From Dunaliella salina (lineage: Eukaryota; Chlorophyta; Chlorophyceae; Chlamydomonadales; Dunaliellaceae): a stretch of DNA of 64,000 nt. A program made the position numbers and the translations under genes. Numbering within the stretch: position 1 is the first letter of the stretch; every line of letters begins with the position of its first letter. The stretch covers positions 263,260-327,259 of the forward strand of contig MU069543.1 in the NCBI GenBank assembly GCA_002284615.2, read 5' to 3'. Below are positions 48,283 to 60,394 of this stretch, piece by piece. The notes under the pieces are model-generated. The model saw only the letters and a program-made list of their open reading frames with translations, did no database searches and was not told the origin of the DNA.

Positions 48283-51200
48283 TCAAGATTTGCATGATGA
48301 CCCCCATTGTCTGGGTTGAAGTTTGGGGGGGGGGGGGAGAGCATGGCCTGGGTAAAGCTTTGACCAGCTCCAGCCTGTTGGAGTATGTTCTGTTGTCACC
48401 AGTTCTGCATATGCTGTATTATTTATGCAGCGTGATTCAGGGGTTTCATTGAGTGAGCTGTCTTGGCTCTGTATGATCCTGTTGATGAGATCAGGTCTGA
48501 CCTCGGTCAGATTGTGGGTGTTGAGAGTATGGGAGAGTTTATTAAGGGCCAAAGTATTTTTGGTCTTAATTTTGCGGCCAAATAGGGACGTGGATTTGTT
48601 CCCGTCAATAGTATGGTGTGGTGATCATTCAGCAAAGCTGAGAGCCTGTTAATGCCTATTTCCTTGAGGGCATAGGTGCAGTGACAGGCTAAGATTTTAA
48701 GAGTGGGTTGCATTGGCATTGAAAGTACTTTGAATATGGGAGTAATGCTGGAGAGGAGGTAGGGTGCTCCCTGATAAGAGATGTCGAGAGCGCTGTTGTT
48801 GATGCAGAGGTATTGCCTAACATGGAGCATGTAGGGTAATTGCTTGAGGATAAAGCTGGAATTGGTGATATGGTTCGATGCTCCTAAGTACGTAGTGTCT
48901 CAGTTGGTGAATTTGAGATTCCATTATTGAGTTGGTGACCCTGCGGTACCTGCCATTGTTACTGAGGCTGCTGATGAGGGACATTGCACATCTTACATTC
49001 ATTCTAATGCAATGGATGCACAACCAAGACCATAAGTTTATTTTGTCTTCGCGTAGCATGGCTGTGGCAGTGCTATGCCAGAGCTTGTACCTCTCTTTGA
49101 TAGTTTTGAGGATACATGTATCCCTGCACGCAAGGTCATTCTCATGCAGGGTGTTACTGTAAAGGCATAAGCAATGCTGGAAATGATGGCAGTACGGATT
49201 ATATCCATTGTTTGCCAGGGTGTGGCAAAAGAGCAAGTCAAGTTTGCCAGTTTTTTGTTGAGCTTCTCCTTCATTCTGGTAAGATGGGGCTTGCAGTCTA
49301 ATGCCATGGTGACATCAACACCAAGGTAAGTAAATTAATCCCCGGGGCAGATGAATTGAGCTGGTTTGCTCTGGACCAGTATCTTGCCTTTGAGTTGACA
49401 ACGAGCAAAACCTGCCACAGGCGCATTTCCCCTAATTTCATTGTTTGTGGGCTAGGAAGGCTGCATTTCACCTTTTTTTTTTGAACCAGAGATGATGAGG
49501 TGGGCCCAATCAGAATAAAGGCTTAATTTATTGGCTTGGGTATGCAGGTTAGCGCATGTGCCTGTGATGCAGATAAAAGCATCTGCAAATGCCACACTGC
49601 TGATTTTGTTCTGAACTTTCTGTTCCAAAGTCTGTGGGCCTTTGTTGAGGCACTCATGTTCATACCCTCGCCCACCAGCATGGAGCCAGCGCAGCAGGGG
49701 TTCCATGTATATGAGGAAGAGGAAGGGGGAGAGGGTGTCCCTCTGGATGGTCCCCCTTTCCATGGGGATGTCTTTGGAATATTGACCAGTAGCTAGACAG
49801 ACTCTGGTGTGGGCCTCCTGTTATAAGTTCTTGAATGTGTCAATAACATCGGTGGGGAAGCCGAGGTCATACATGATGCCAAGTAGTTTGTCGTGGTCTG
49901 TTGTGTTGAAGGCAGAGGTAAATTCTACAATTAGAGCATACATATCTTTAATCAAAGAGTTTGAATCTTCAAGGGTCATGATTAAGTTTTGGAGTTGGTG
50001 TATGGCGTCTGTGTGTTTTCGGAAACCCGCTTGAATAGAGCTCAGGAGGGAATGGCTCTCTGCATTATCTTAGAGAGTTGTAACCAGGCGTGTCCATACT
50101 GTATAGAGGGTGTTAGCCAGGCCAATAGGTCGATAGGGCGTGATGTCCGTTTCATGGCCTTATTCTTTAAGGATAAGGATGGTATCGCTCTTTTTCCAAG
50201 CTCTGGGGGCGATGCCCGTTACCCAAATAATGATGAAGAGTTTGTAAATGGATTCCTTGTATTCATGCGGCAGGTTTTTGAATAGCTCATTTGCTATGCC
50301 GTCTGGTCCTGGGGTCTTATTTTTTGTGAGAAAATGGATACATTCCGGGAAGGAGCAGCTGTCTAGGATGCACTTGTGAAGCCATTTCCTTTGAGTATCA
50401 TTCTCAGCCCTAGAGATGGGAGTTTCAAGGAGGAAGTGAGGACGCACACTGTTGGTCCATCCAGGGGTAGTTGAGCTTGGCTTGGAGTTCAGAAGGAAGG
50501 TATACCCCAGTCTTAAAGACTGGGGTAGAAGACTGGGGTAGAAAGCTAGGGGCAGCCATGCTGTCAGTGTAAAAATTTTCCACAATACCAGCTATATTGC
50601 GCGGTCTCTTTCTACTTCGCCTGTGTCGGGGTCTGTGAGTACTTGGGCTTGAGGAAGAGCAGTGTTTTTGCCATTGAAGATTTCCTCTTGGCCATTGAAG
50701 ATTGCCTTCTTGGCAAGGGCGGGGTGTTTTGCAATTTTCCTTTGTTGGCGTTTTTGCACTCTGATGTGGCACTGGGTGATGTAGTCAGAGCCTATCTTGT
50801 TGATTTAATTTTTGAGATTCTTATGCTGAGCTTGGAGGACAGTCTCCAATGGTTTTAGAGGGGGCAGAGCGCTGTTTGGTTTAGGGGCAGAGGATGCCAT
50901 TTGTGGGTGAGAGAAGCTTTGGATGAAGAGTATGGCCCTATGGAGATTGGAGTGATGATTATCAAGGGCCAGGACTTCATCAACGGTAAGGGCCAAATGG
51001 GCCTGGGGCAAATTGTATTGCACGTGGCGAACCTGAGTTTACTACAGAGTGATTTGCGGAGGTTGCTGATCCTCCTGATCCTGAAGTGTTTGGAGGTAGT
51101 GGGCTCAATTTTGGTGGTGCACACCTGCAGAGCCACCTCGTGGCACTCTTTGATAAGGTTGACCATTTTTTCGGCAATGTTCTCAACGCCTTCCCTGGCA

Positions 51201-51390
51201 GGGAGGCCATTAGGTGTCTTAAGCGAGCAGGTTTTGTAGCACAAGAGCTCTCTATAATAGACAGGTGGGAGAGAGCAGCCTTGTTCAGTGTTTCTAAAAT
51301 GCTTGCATGGTTGGTGTGAGCTGTATAAGAAGGATCATTGAGGGCACAATGCAGCTTCTCAATGTCTGAGGATTGTATGGGCCGCACGAG
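48283..51390 (-). mobile_element. Dualen-like LINE, copy B (linker and RT regions, decayed)
   Basis: Minus-strand relic. 51390-50860 matches the linker between APE and RT of copy A (ECHEVALQVCTTKI and TTSKHFRIRR are shared). The RT runs from about 50600 to 49000: PGPDGIANELF then KKSDTILILK, LIVEFTSAFNTTDHDKLL, GTIQRDTLSPFLFLIYMEPL and a catalytic box reading SSVAFADAF where FADD is expected. The thumb follows (49300-48500; NKKLANLTCSFA). Neither APE nor the methyltransferase-like, RNase H or REL parts are present. Numerous frameshifts and the lost aspartates mean it is inactive. Confidence 0.75.
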
Positions 51391-51824
51391 GACATGAAGC
51401 TTTCATGCAAGCTGGGTATGTCTTAGTGTGTTAATCCTTCATTGGTCGACTTTCTTCAACACCTGAGAATTGATCATGGGCAGTGTAGGAAGTCCCATCA
51501 TTGGCAAATGTCGAGGCCAAGCTTTGTTTGATGAGGGAGGAGAAAAGAAAAGACCATGGACTATCAGAAGGAAGACCTGGATACAATAAAGGCACCATCT
51601 TTTCCTTCCTTGGGGCACATTTGCAGACCGGAAAAGCTCAGTTTTGCTCTTGCTCCTTGGGCCATTTTCGGACCTTCCTTTCTGCAACAGACCTGCTGTC
51701 ATCCTCCCTTGTGTGCCTGCCTGCCTGCCTTCCGTCCCAGCCGTGCTTCCAACGCGTGTCTCTCACTCTCTGGAGCATTATTTGGTAGGCTATGCAGGCC
51801 AGATTTTGTCATGAGGTTTCTGGT

Positions 51825-51960
51825 CTGCCTCCCCCCCCTTGTAACTGTAAGAAATCTTTGCTGGCTTTCTTTCGGCTTCTTCAGATTTGGTATCCCCGCC
51901 CCCCCTTGTAATTGCAAGAAATCTTTGCTGGCTTTCTATCGGCTTCTTCAGATTTGTGGA
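51825..51960 (+). repeat. Two tandem copies of about 66 bp
   Basis: CCCCCCTTGTAA.TG.AAGAAATCTTTGCTGGCTTTCT.TCGGCTTCTTCAGATTTG occurs twice. Confidence 0.8.
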
Positions 51961-52154
51961 AGGAAAGCCTGATAGTCTCTTTGTAAGACTCCCTTGCAAG
52001 ACCTTTCCATCGATTTCGGATGTCAAGCTTCAGCAGTTTGGAGATAGCTTAAAATTGGGACGCCATGCTCGCAGTCAAGGGGGGTCGTCAATTCATTATC
52101 AGGCGGAAAACGTTCAGGAGTGCGCTGTTATGTGCATAGATTCGACTAGGGAAA

Positions 52155-52210
52155 CATTTAAAAACATTTAATGAATTAAACATTTAAAAAACATTTAATG
52201 AATTAAATTT
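52155..52210 (+). repeat. AT-rich duplicated ATTTAATGAATTAAA
   Basis: ACATTTAATGAATTAAA appears twice, about 60 bp before the first exon of the TMEM14-like gene. It may be part of the promoter or 5' UTR. Confidence 0.4.
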
Positions 52211-52270
52211 TTTGAGTTGATATTTCCTTTCTACAATTTGTGACAGACGAAGTCGCAGGAGTCATCAGCT

Positions 52271-55200
52271 ATGGCTGCCCAAGACAGTCCTCCACCAGGC
52301 AGCAGGAAGGTACATCTTCATGGTTTTACGCTAGTGCTGTAGGTGGCCTACTTGTGGGTAATCAGCGCCAGCGTTTGCTTGCCCCTGAAATCAGCACGCA
52401 CGCAGATCTTGATATGCCTAAAACCCAGTAATTGCAAAGCAGGGGCAGCAACTCGACAAAATACAGTGATACATGAATGTTGCCCCACATTTAGGAGATT
52501 AAGGAGCATAGCAATCCAGCATGGCCCCAAATCTGGCTTCGATTTGAATCCTGGATGATCCACGACCTCGTGCATGAACCTCCAAACATGTGCTTTTGAC
52601 AGCATCACGCACTGTAATGATCCTGCTGTGTAATTTGCGCAGCGTTGCTGTAAAATATGTGAATAATGCATGTCCTTGCCACTTCTTCACTCTTGTTGCA
52701 ATTACGACATTACAAGCATTCAAATGATTGACTACCAAATCCGCAAATGCACATGCAGATTGAAGTCCCTGCAGATCAGAGGCCAACACAGAAAGCCCTA
52801 TCTCCAATAGCAGCAGTGTCCACAAAAGTGGACCCCATGCCTGACTATATTCTGAGCACTGCTTGTGAGTCTGCTCCCTTTATATCAAAATATGAGCTTG
52901 CTTTGCATGCCAGCATCATTTCAACGTGCAATCCATCACCTTGTTCCCTGTGACAGCGATTGATGGGACAGCTCTCAGAGTAATCTTTTTGCGCGTATGA
53001 GTTGATTAATAAAGTCTTTTTTGGGGTGCATCTGCCTAGGACAAAGCAATGCCCCTCAGAGGCAGAGCATTAAAATGTATCAAGCAGCTAGACAATTTTC
53101 AATAAAGGCCGGAACAGATAAACAAGAGAGCACAGGAGGTAGGTGTGAGGCCCAAAAGGAAGCAAGAGAAGCTGGTGCAGAGTTCCATACTCTTGTGAAT
53201 TGGAGGGGAAAGGGGTTCTTAGAGAATAAGCTCCCAGGGAACCCCTCACAAGACAAGGAAAGCAGGTCCCCACGCACACAAAGGTCTGTCGCAATCCAAC
53301 CTGTCAAGACCACCAGTCAAAAACCAGCAGGCAGGTTCTCAACATGTTTCTTCGTTCTCTCAACTGCTTTGCCAGGCGCTGGGGGTGCGGGGTATGCATA
53401 TCGAAGACTTAACAACCCGCGTGCCGCGCTGATTGCTGGAGGCTTTTCGGCTGTCTATTTCTTTGCAGGGTGAGTGGCATAGACAGTGCGGGAAAACAAG
53501 TAGCTTGGGAAGCAGGCAATTTAGTCCATAAGGAGTGTGGGTCAGCCTTGTATAGTGGGCATGGATTAAATTTTTGCATGAATCGTCACAGGTCTGAATT
53601 CATGCTGGCATTGTTGGTGAGTCTTGGAGCGCTCTTAACCAAGGCACGCATCCCTTCCTCAAGCTTGCATGATCCAAGTCCTTGTCTGGGCAACGAAAAC
53701 AATGGATGCAATCAAAAACTGTGGACAATGCCATTTCCATTGTCACGCTGAATCGTGGTTATTGCTGAATCCTGGTCATGCAGTCAGTTAGTTAGTTTGT
53801 TACCTTTATTCTTAGACTGGCTGCATGGGGGCAGTGATCTGTGCTCCCAGGTTGGTGATGTGTGTGTGACACTGATCTTGCACGACACCATGCTTGCACA
53901 CAGGAGGCTGCTTGCCCAAGGGCATCACAGGCTAGGATATGACGTTGTAAGTGGGATCAGGCTTTTTCATACGACGACACCCTCTTGACTGAAATGAGCC
54001 ATCCTCCATGGGCCCTACCAAAGAATTGACAAGGGCATGGGGCAAAATATCTTGTACAAAACCATTCAATTTGGCTGTGTGTTTGTTGCAATTGTAGTTA
54101 GTCCTGGATGCAGCCTTAAATGCTGATGTCTCTTTAAAAAGTGAAAAGCAAAGCAAAAGTCCACGTTGGACACAGACAGCGTGCATTAAGGAAAGACCGA
54201 ACAGTCAATGCTGGCAATGACAGTGAATACCATCAACAGAGACAAGCTATGATCAGCCAAGCTAGTGTAGGCCCAGCAGGTTGTTGGCCATCCACCTTAC
54301 TCCCTTGCAAGCAACCGAAACAACCCCCCCCCCCCCCCCTCCCCCCTCTCTCCTCCCACCATTACTTGGTTGCTGAATTGGATGGCATGCTTGGCGCTGT
54401 TAATTTTGTTGAGGTCTTGGCAGCATGATCGTGGGGTTTGGTTGCAGTTTTGTGGGCTTTTCTAGAGGGGATCCATCGTGTGGGTTGTAAACAGTTCCAA
54501 CAAATCCAATTAGTGTGATGTGTCTGTTATTGCGGTGCCTACCCCAAAGAGTTTTTGTGCGCAGGCTCTTGATGGTGTTTTGTGTTAATTTTGTGCAGCA
54601 AGGAGAGTGTCCAGGCTTGGTGTCAGAGCAAAATCCAGGGTTAACTAGGTGGATATCTCTGTTCTGGGATTTGTATGTTGTGGGTAATGTGTGGAATCTC
54701 TGCCTTCAAGGGGCATAACGATGATGCTATCAGGGCGACTGATCAACTCATGAGTTGTTTATTTAGTGGCTGTCCAGATGGGAACAGCCAATGTGGAATG
54801 TGGGGTCGAACACCATTAGGACTTTCCATCTCCAGAAAGCAAAGCCTTTCTGTTTGCATGCATCCACAGTGACGATTTGAGGTCCAAATTTGTTTCCTTC
54901 ACTGGTTATCAGTAGCCCTCAACGCAGTCATAAATGTTGGCATGTTTTTCATGGGCGGCAGAAGCACAGGTCATCCTTCCACTCATTCATGCCTGCTTCC
55001 ACATTCTTTGCCCTGATGTAAAGCAAAGCTCTTGTGCCTCACAGGGCACTGTTGCCAGCGTGGGCCTGCTTGGCTTGATGGGGCCCAAGGCTTGGGCGAC
55101 TGGAGAAGCATACAGCACTGCCTTTGCAACTTTAGGCGGCATGTCAGCAGGTATGCTTGCAAGCACTGAAGGTCCATTGGAAATGGCTTTGGTACGAAAA

Positions 55201-56779
55201 TTCTGAGAGACCCTTGGAATTTTGAGAAAGTATGGATTAAAGTACGGCAGTAAAAGCCTGCTTGGCGCAAGTATGAAACCCAAAAAAAAGGGTTGATTGA
55301 GTTCAATCATGACTGCAAAGTTCCATGCCAAAATTTTAAAAAGCTTGCCGAGACCGCTCTAAACCAGCAGCAATTCTTTTGCAGTTATCAACTGAACCAT
55401 TTATATTATCAGTCATAATCTCATTGCCCACCCATTATTCATCCTTTACCCATTATTCATCCTTTACCCAATATTCATCCTTTACAGATGCCATTTTCCT
55501 TGCGGGTGAATCCCAAAAAAGCTTACTTATCATTGCACGAGCAAAAAGCATAAAATAAAGGATCAGGTGGGAAGGCCTTCCCTTTGGACGCCTCCAAAAA
55601 AGACAAAGCCTAGTAGGGCAGGACTCATTTGGGAGATTTTGGCCGGAAACTGCATCAGCCTTCCACAGAAGGTTCAATTACAGCAAGAGTTTCAATGCTG
55701 TTCAAGGTTTTTTTTGTACATATTGCAGGATTTGATATTCATCAGTGCACAATCTGGTTTTCATCCCATCCCCCATATCCTGTGCCCCTCTTGCACAAGG
55801 CATTCCATTGAAATGAAGTGTCCATTCCCCCAGGAGGCTGGCTGACAGCCCACCAGATCCGTAGCTCTATTTTTTGAGCTCACCTTGCTGTGTCTTGTAT
55901 AGGTTCAAGGGTCTCTCTGAGACCCTTGTAAGCTTACTAGTCATGGAGCCTTTTGTCAATACCTTTTCTTTCCTCTCCCCCCTCCAGCTACTGCAAGCTG
56001 GCCATAAACTGTTGTCGGTTACTTTTTTTGTTGAAGTATTAAGCACTGACAATCTTCCTTGCTCCAGAGCCTTGTGAATTTGGAGCTTTGTGCACAGCTG
56101 AATATGGGCTGTCCCCTCCTACGCACTGGTATGTCTATTGAGATGCATGCTGTCTCTACTGCACACCAAGGAGACACAGTTGCCCATTTTTTCCCACTTC
56201 CTTTAAAAAGAGGAAAAGAGAGAAACGAACAGACAGAAAGGAAGAAAGTAGAAAATACTGGAAAAATAAACAAAGGAAAAAAAGAGGATGCCAGGAAGAA
56301 ATGGTAAATTAAATAAGATGATAAAGAAAGCTATGCAGGCAGTGGACATCCCCAAAACATTGAGGACAATAAAAAACATTGGCTCAAAGGGTTGTGTGTC
56401 TGCTTTGTCATCATGGCTCCGGGGTGAAGTAGTGAAGATCAACATAGAAAGGAACTGAGGGTTCATACAAGGTGACAGCAGTGTCTGCCTGATATTTGCT
56501 GGATACTTTGCGCCACTGGTGCTGGTGCTAATGCAAACATTCAAGCTGCTGCCTGTATGGCTGCTGCTTGTAGTGATGATGTGGATGGTGGTGGTGATGA
56601 TGATAATAAGGAAATGTTCCGAGCCTCATCATCTCGTTGACTGCTTGTATGTACACATTGTGCATCCTTTGCTTACAGCGGCCAACCTGATCAAGAGCTA
56701 CCAAGCTTGGACGGGCATTCCTCTTGAGCCTCACATCACAGAGAGACGCGGTGGCGAGAAGGCGGTGGAATCCCATTAA
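52271..56779 (+). CDS. TMEM14/FAX-like four-helix membrane protein (six exons)
   Basis: Exons: 52271-52309, 52759-52864, 53376-53469, 53904-53946, 55045-55150, 56679-56779. All junctions have GT/AG and matching phases. The total is 489 nt, 162 residues plus TAA. The start MAAQDSPPPGSRK is a short soluble lead. Four hydrophobic segments follow: YILSTACGAGGAGYAY, RAALIAGGFSAVYFFAG, TVASVGLLGLMG and TAFATLGGMSAAANL. The Gly-rich first helix, SLIAGG-like second helix and LMG third helix are typical of the Tmemb_14 family, which includes TMEM14 and the plant FAX fatty-acid exporters of chloroplast or ER membranes. The tail IKSYQAWTGIPLEPHITERR is polar. The exact subfamily is not certain, and whether it targets the plastid cannot be judged. 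The upstream neighbour (SHOC1-like) is unrelated in function. Confidence 0.62.
54140..54475 (+). repeat. Dispersed repeat R2, copy 2
   Basis: Counterpart of 7540-7870, with an intervening C run at 54327-54343. It lies in intron 4 of the TMEM14-like gene. Confidence 0.65.
55428..55486 (+). repeat. 19-bp tandem repeat, three copies
   Basis: CCCA(T/A)TATTCATCCTTTAC three times, in intron 5 of the TMEM14-like gene. Confidence 0.85.
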
Positions 56780-56989
56780 GCGTTGCAACACTAGGGCAGC
56801 CCCAAATGTCGTCGCATAACTGTTCACAAATTGCTTCACTGAACAATTGCGATGCAGGATGCATAAACACAAATGTGTTTCAATGTCCTAGGCACTATGA
56901 GTCAAACATTGTGAGAATGTGGAAAAAACGTGAGAAGAAAAGCTACTACCCAGGCAGTGGAGCACTCCAAGCATGAATCAAGGAGGATA

Positions 56990-57395
56990 TTTAAGTGAAG
57001 GCAGCGAATTCAAGAGCCAATTACAAAAAAGGCAATTATGCTCTTTAAGGCGTTTCCTAGGTGTGAAGAGTTCTGCCACAAACTGGCCTGTATTGAAAGA
57101 GTGTGGCCAAGAGACTCTACAATTTTACTGGTTCAGGGCCACTGTTTTTCAACAGTATGCTTGATTCAAACAGTGAGACATTACGAAAAGTGTTAAAAGC
57201 GGATTTACGCATGGCTATTAGAGAAGAGTCTTGTTGGTCTGCACATGTGTCTACAGGCTTGAATGGTATGCGCCATTAGGACATGTTTAAGCAGAAGATG
57301 TTTAGTAGTCCTAAGATCCCCATGCAGGATTTCTTAGGGGATTTGAGGTACAGGCAGCAAAAGGAGGGAACTTTCTTATGATTTGAAATAATGAT
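56990..57395 (+). pseudogene. LINE relic, plus strand
   Basis: Reads LRRFLGVKSSATNWPVLKEC, then GQETLQFYWFRATV, matching LKRFLGVKRTTPNWSVLREC and GNEPLQFYWFRAAV of the 9984-11958 LINE. Stops follow. It is a short relic of that family. Confidence 0.7.
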
Positions 57396-57605
57396 TTTGA
57401 AAGAAAAGAAAAGAAAAGTCTACGCAAGCCAATGGCCGCGTGCATTAAGGGAAGAACCCCTAACAAAAGTTAGAGGCCTCACCAGGGGGCCCTCTACCTA
57501 AACTAGACAAAACTAGCCTAGGAGAGAGCAAGGAACAGAACTAATGGGGATCCGGAGGATTGCTTGCCATGCCCCTGAGCGCTCGGACTCTCCTTCTTCC
57601 ACCCT
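57395..57605 (-). repeat. 3' terminal region of the LINE, shared with SINE-like copies
   Basis: Shared block by block with 30425-30635 and in part with 41160, 47783 and 23470. The A-rich pentamer end on the plus strand corresponds to a (CTTTT)n 3' tail. Confidence 0.7.
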
Positions 57606-57659
57606 CAGCCGCCTCTGCGCGCCCAGCAAACCCCCTCCCAGATGCCCCCTGAAAGCAAA

Positions 57660-58345
57660 GTGCATGTCTAGTGTTAATGATGGTGGATAATCTTTGGATG
57701 GCATGGTCCCTAAGCCGGGATGCTAGCGATTTAGCTTTTTGTTTGGTCAGGCCTAGATTCATAAGAGGTGTAATTGTATACTTGTTGTAAATCGTGCCAA
57801 CCACACCAATCAAGATGATGTGCAGAGTCACTTTGTTACTTCTGTTTGAATTTCTTAAGCTGCGTGTTTTAAGTCTGTTTATGATGTGGGAATGTTGAGC
57901 CTGCGCACGTTCTAAAGTGATGAGGGGATTTGTATCGGGGCAGAATTTCAGCTCAACGAGGTGGATGTCCCTGTCTTGTGGGGGGATCTTGGAAGGATCG
58001 AGGTGGGCTTGTCTACCTGGGATAGGGCGCACAAAGAGAGCATCAGGGCGGCTCCGGTGCCGTGCAGTTGAGGCAGTGCCATTTGGGAAAACCCAGTCTG
58101 GATTAGCTCGAGAGATGTTTTCAGGGACTTGTATGCCTTGATCTAGAATTCTGTCATGATTGCAGCCATCCATGCTAATGAGGGATGAGCCATAGCGGCC
58201 TTTACTGAGGGCTTCTACACAGGGACTAAGGGCCGCGTTGTGTCTGTTGGTGTGCATCCCACTCATTGTTGGGTCGGTGCACCTCAGCAGAACGTGATAA
58301 ATGTTGTCCGTAGTTGCACCAAGTGGGCATCAATCAGAACTGGAA
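57660..58345 (-). pseudogene. Zinc knuckle and REL-type (PD-(D/E)xK) endonuclease of the LINE
   Basis: On the minus strand a CPL...DNIYHVLLRC knuckle-like motif and RHN (58250-58230) are followed by SRPDALFV (near 58050) and IHLVELKFCPDTNP (near 57940). RPD...ELK is the PD-(D/E)xK signature of restriction-like endonucleases found at the C-terminus of R2- and Dualen-type elements. A long helix (ERAQAQHSHIINRLKTR) and a hydrophobic strand follow. The frame from 58266 to 57541 is unbroken. Confidence 0.6.
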
Positions 58346-58779
58346 AAGTTGAAGTTGGAGGCATGACTCTGTGTGTACGGGGTATCCGTTCGGTACTTCG
58401 TAAGGTTTATTTGCTGTTTACGGGTAATCTTTGGGCCTTTCCAGAAGGAGTTGTTGATCTCATTGTCTGCAAGTTGAGATATTGGATTATGACCTTCAGT
58501 GTTTGCATTTGTGGTGGGTGGTGTGGCATCGCTAAGCTTCTGCCATCTCTGGTAGTGGAAGCCAGAGGTGTTAGCAGAGCCAAGTTTGTGTTTCTTGTGC
58601 ATGTGTGCTTCTAGTTTGTCGCTCAGGTTGGTGAGATAGTGTATTGGGAAAGTGTGGGAGCGGTGCATGCCATCATTTTGTGTGGAAGATGTCTTCAATG
58701 AAAGCCAATGAAAATTGTGGAAAGGGTCCCTGGCATCTGGAAGCTTCCACTGAAGTGCAATGTTAATGGTGTGACAGAG

Positions 58780-59234
58780 GGCTGTGGTGCGAGCGCAAGC
58801 ATCAGCCCCCTCATCTCCTATGATGCCAGAATGGGCTTTGACTTTATGAAATGGATAGGGTGAGGGAAGTGTTCTAATATGTTTGATATTGCATGGATGA
58901 GCTCTGCATGTAGATGATGCCTCATGCGCATGGGATGAAGGGTTTGAATTGAAATTTGAAAGAGGCAGGATGCACTATCAGCGGCAAATTCAGTTTGCTC
59001 GCGTTGGAGTGCCACCAGGATACCCACGACTTTTGCTCTAGTGATGGTACTGGTTGGCCCATGGCCATTGGGTTTTATGTGCAGTTGCAAGTGTTGGGAG
59101 GGTGGAGCTGTGTACCTTCCTGGTTTGCAAACACCTGAGCCAGAAAGTGGTGGGGAGTCGTCATCTGTGTGTTTAATCACACTGCCGTCAGTGTAGGTGA
59201 TATCCCTCCTGTCCTTGTCTTTAGGTGTGAACAC
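58780..59234 (-). pseudogene. RNase H domain of the LINE
   Basis: TYTDGSV (catalytic Asp), then STITRAKVVGILVAL, where the catalytic Glu of the usual RAE is Lys, then FAADSASCLFQI (catalytic Asp). In a shifted frame KVKAHSGIIGDEGADACAR is the usual C-terminal motif. The Glu-to-Lys change and the frameshift mean the domain is inactive. Confidence 0.7.
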
Positions 59235-59479
59235 CTCTTTTTAGTCGGCAGGGGTGAAGGCTGCCCTTACCTGAGGACTTTTGTGTGAACAGTTATGAAT
59301 GTTAGGGGGAGTGATTGGAATTTCTGCTTCCAAGTGTGTGTTTGATGCAAGGTGTTGGTGTGTTTGCAGTGGCGCTGCAGGATTTAAAGGATCTATGGGT
59401 TGCCAACATGATTCTTGCTTTATATCTAGTTGGAGGAGCTGATACCAGTCTTTGTTTGTGCTATCCAGCATTAATATTA

Positions 59480-60343
59480 CTCTGGCATTAAGGTTCCACA
59501 CAGCAATGAGTTGCACAGGATAGGAAGGTGGTGTAGGATTGGGTCTGGTATCGAACCAGTATTGTGGTGCCGTGAAATTGGATGTTTCTTGCAGGGAATT
59601 TGGCAAGCACTTTTGCAACATCTGGGTAATATTTGAGCCAGCTCATATACGCGTTGCAGCTGAAGCCTCTCCAGTGGGGCAGGAGCATGAAGGTGGCGAC
59701 TGGATCCGTGCTTTGGAGGGAGGAATGCACTGCGTGGCGCAGGAGTTTAAACATTATTTCATCATCATGTGGGGGATGGCAGAAGGAGAAGCCAGTGTAG
59801 CGCACAGAGAGGGCGTCTGTGTGCGCCCCAAAGACCTGGTCTTGGTAATTTGTACTGATAGGTATCAAAGGTGTCTCCAAAATCAAGAGGGCTTGGATAC
59901 CTCTCTACTGAGACCATGTACCACTCCTGCAGGGCTGATCGTATGTGGGGGGGAGTAATAAACATGCTTGAATTGAAAACCTTTTTGCTCTGATGAAAAA
60001 GATTTTTTTGTTGAGCCTTTTGGCGAGAGAGCAAACCTATAATTTCTGTTGCTGAATCCTGGACAGGGGGCTGAATGGTGGCATGGATGCGTGCTCTTTT
60101 GGCTGCTTCGTAGGCTTCAAGCAGGGTCCTGAGCCTTTCTACAGTGAGCGTGCCCATGCACTTGCCATTGGCATTGTAGACACAGGCGCATTCAGAGGTG
60201 ATTACCTCTGGCATTTGTGCTGGCATTTGTGCTGGCATTTGTGCTGGCAATTGTGCTGGCATGGCAACCTCATCAGATGTGTCTGGGTGAAGGCTTTCCT
60301 TCATGAGGTCAACGCTTCTTATGATGATATCGCAAAAGAGCAT
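59480..60343 (-). pseudogene. Methyltransferase-like domain between RT and RNase H
   Basis: Minus strand. Starts with a PAQM repeat (60262-60195), then a KAR/AKRARI helix. ALQEWYMVSVERYPSPLDFG follows, then, after a one-base frame change near 59870, VFGAHTDALSVRYTG, SFCHPPHDDEIMFKLLRHAV and PVATFMLLPHWRGFSCNAYM. The order ER-PL, FGA-DA, (N/D/C)-PP-(F/Y/H) and then a 'fvLP.W' strand resembles N6-adenine methyltransferases of PCIF1 type (NPPF). In this copy the motif reads HPPH. The function is inference from this pattern only. Confidence 0.4.
60195..60262 (-). repeat. 15-bp tandem repeat inside the LINE ORF
   Basis: Four or five copies of GGCATTTGTGCT-type units encode PAQMPAQM on the minus strand. 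In frame, so probably an expansion within the ORF. Confidence 0.85.
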
Positions 60344-60394
60344 GTCAGGTATGCCAGTTTTTTGGTGAGCTTTTCCTCCATTTTATGAAGCTGG

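Noticed and set aside
53592..53616. 25-nt micro-exon (SEFMLALL) in the TMEM14-like gene
   Set aside because: Its splice sites look good and its start phase fits, but using the acceptor at 53903 instead gives a continuous family-like sequence (FFAGRLLAQGHHRLGYDV) and correct phase to the next exon without it.
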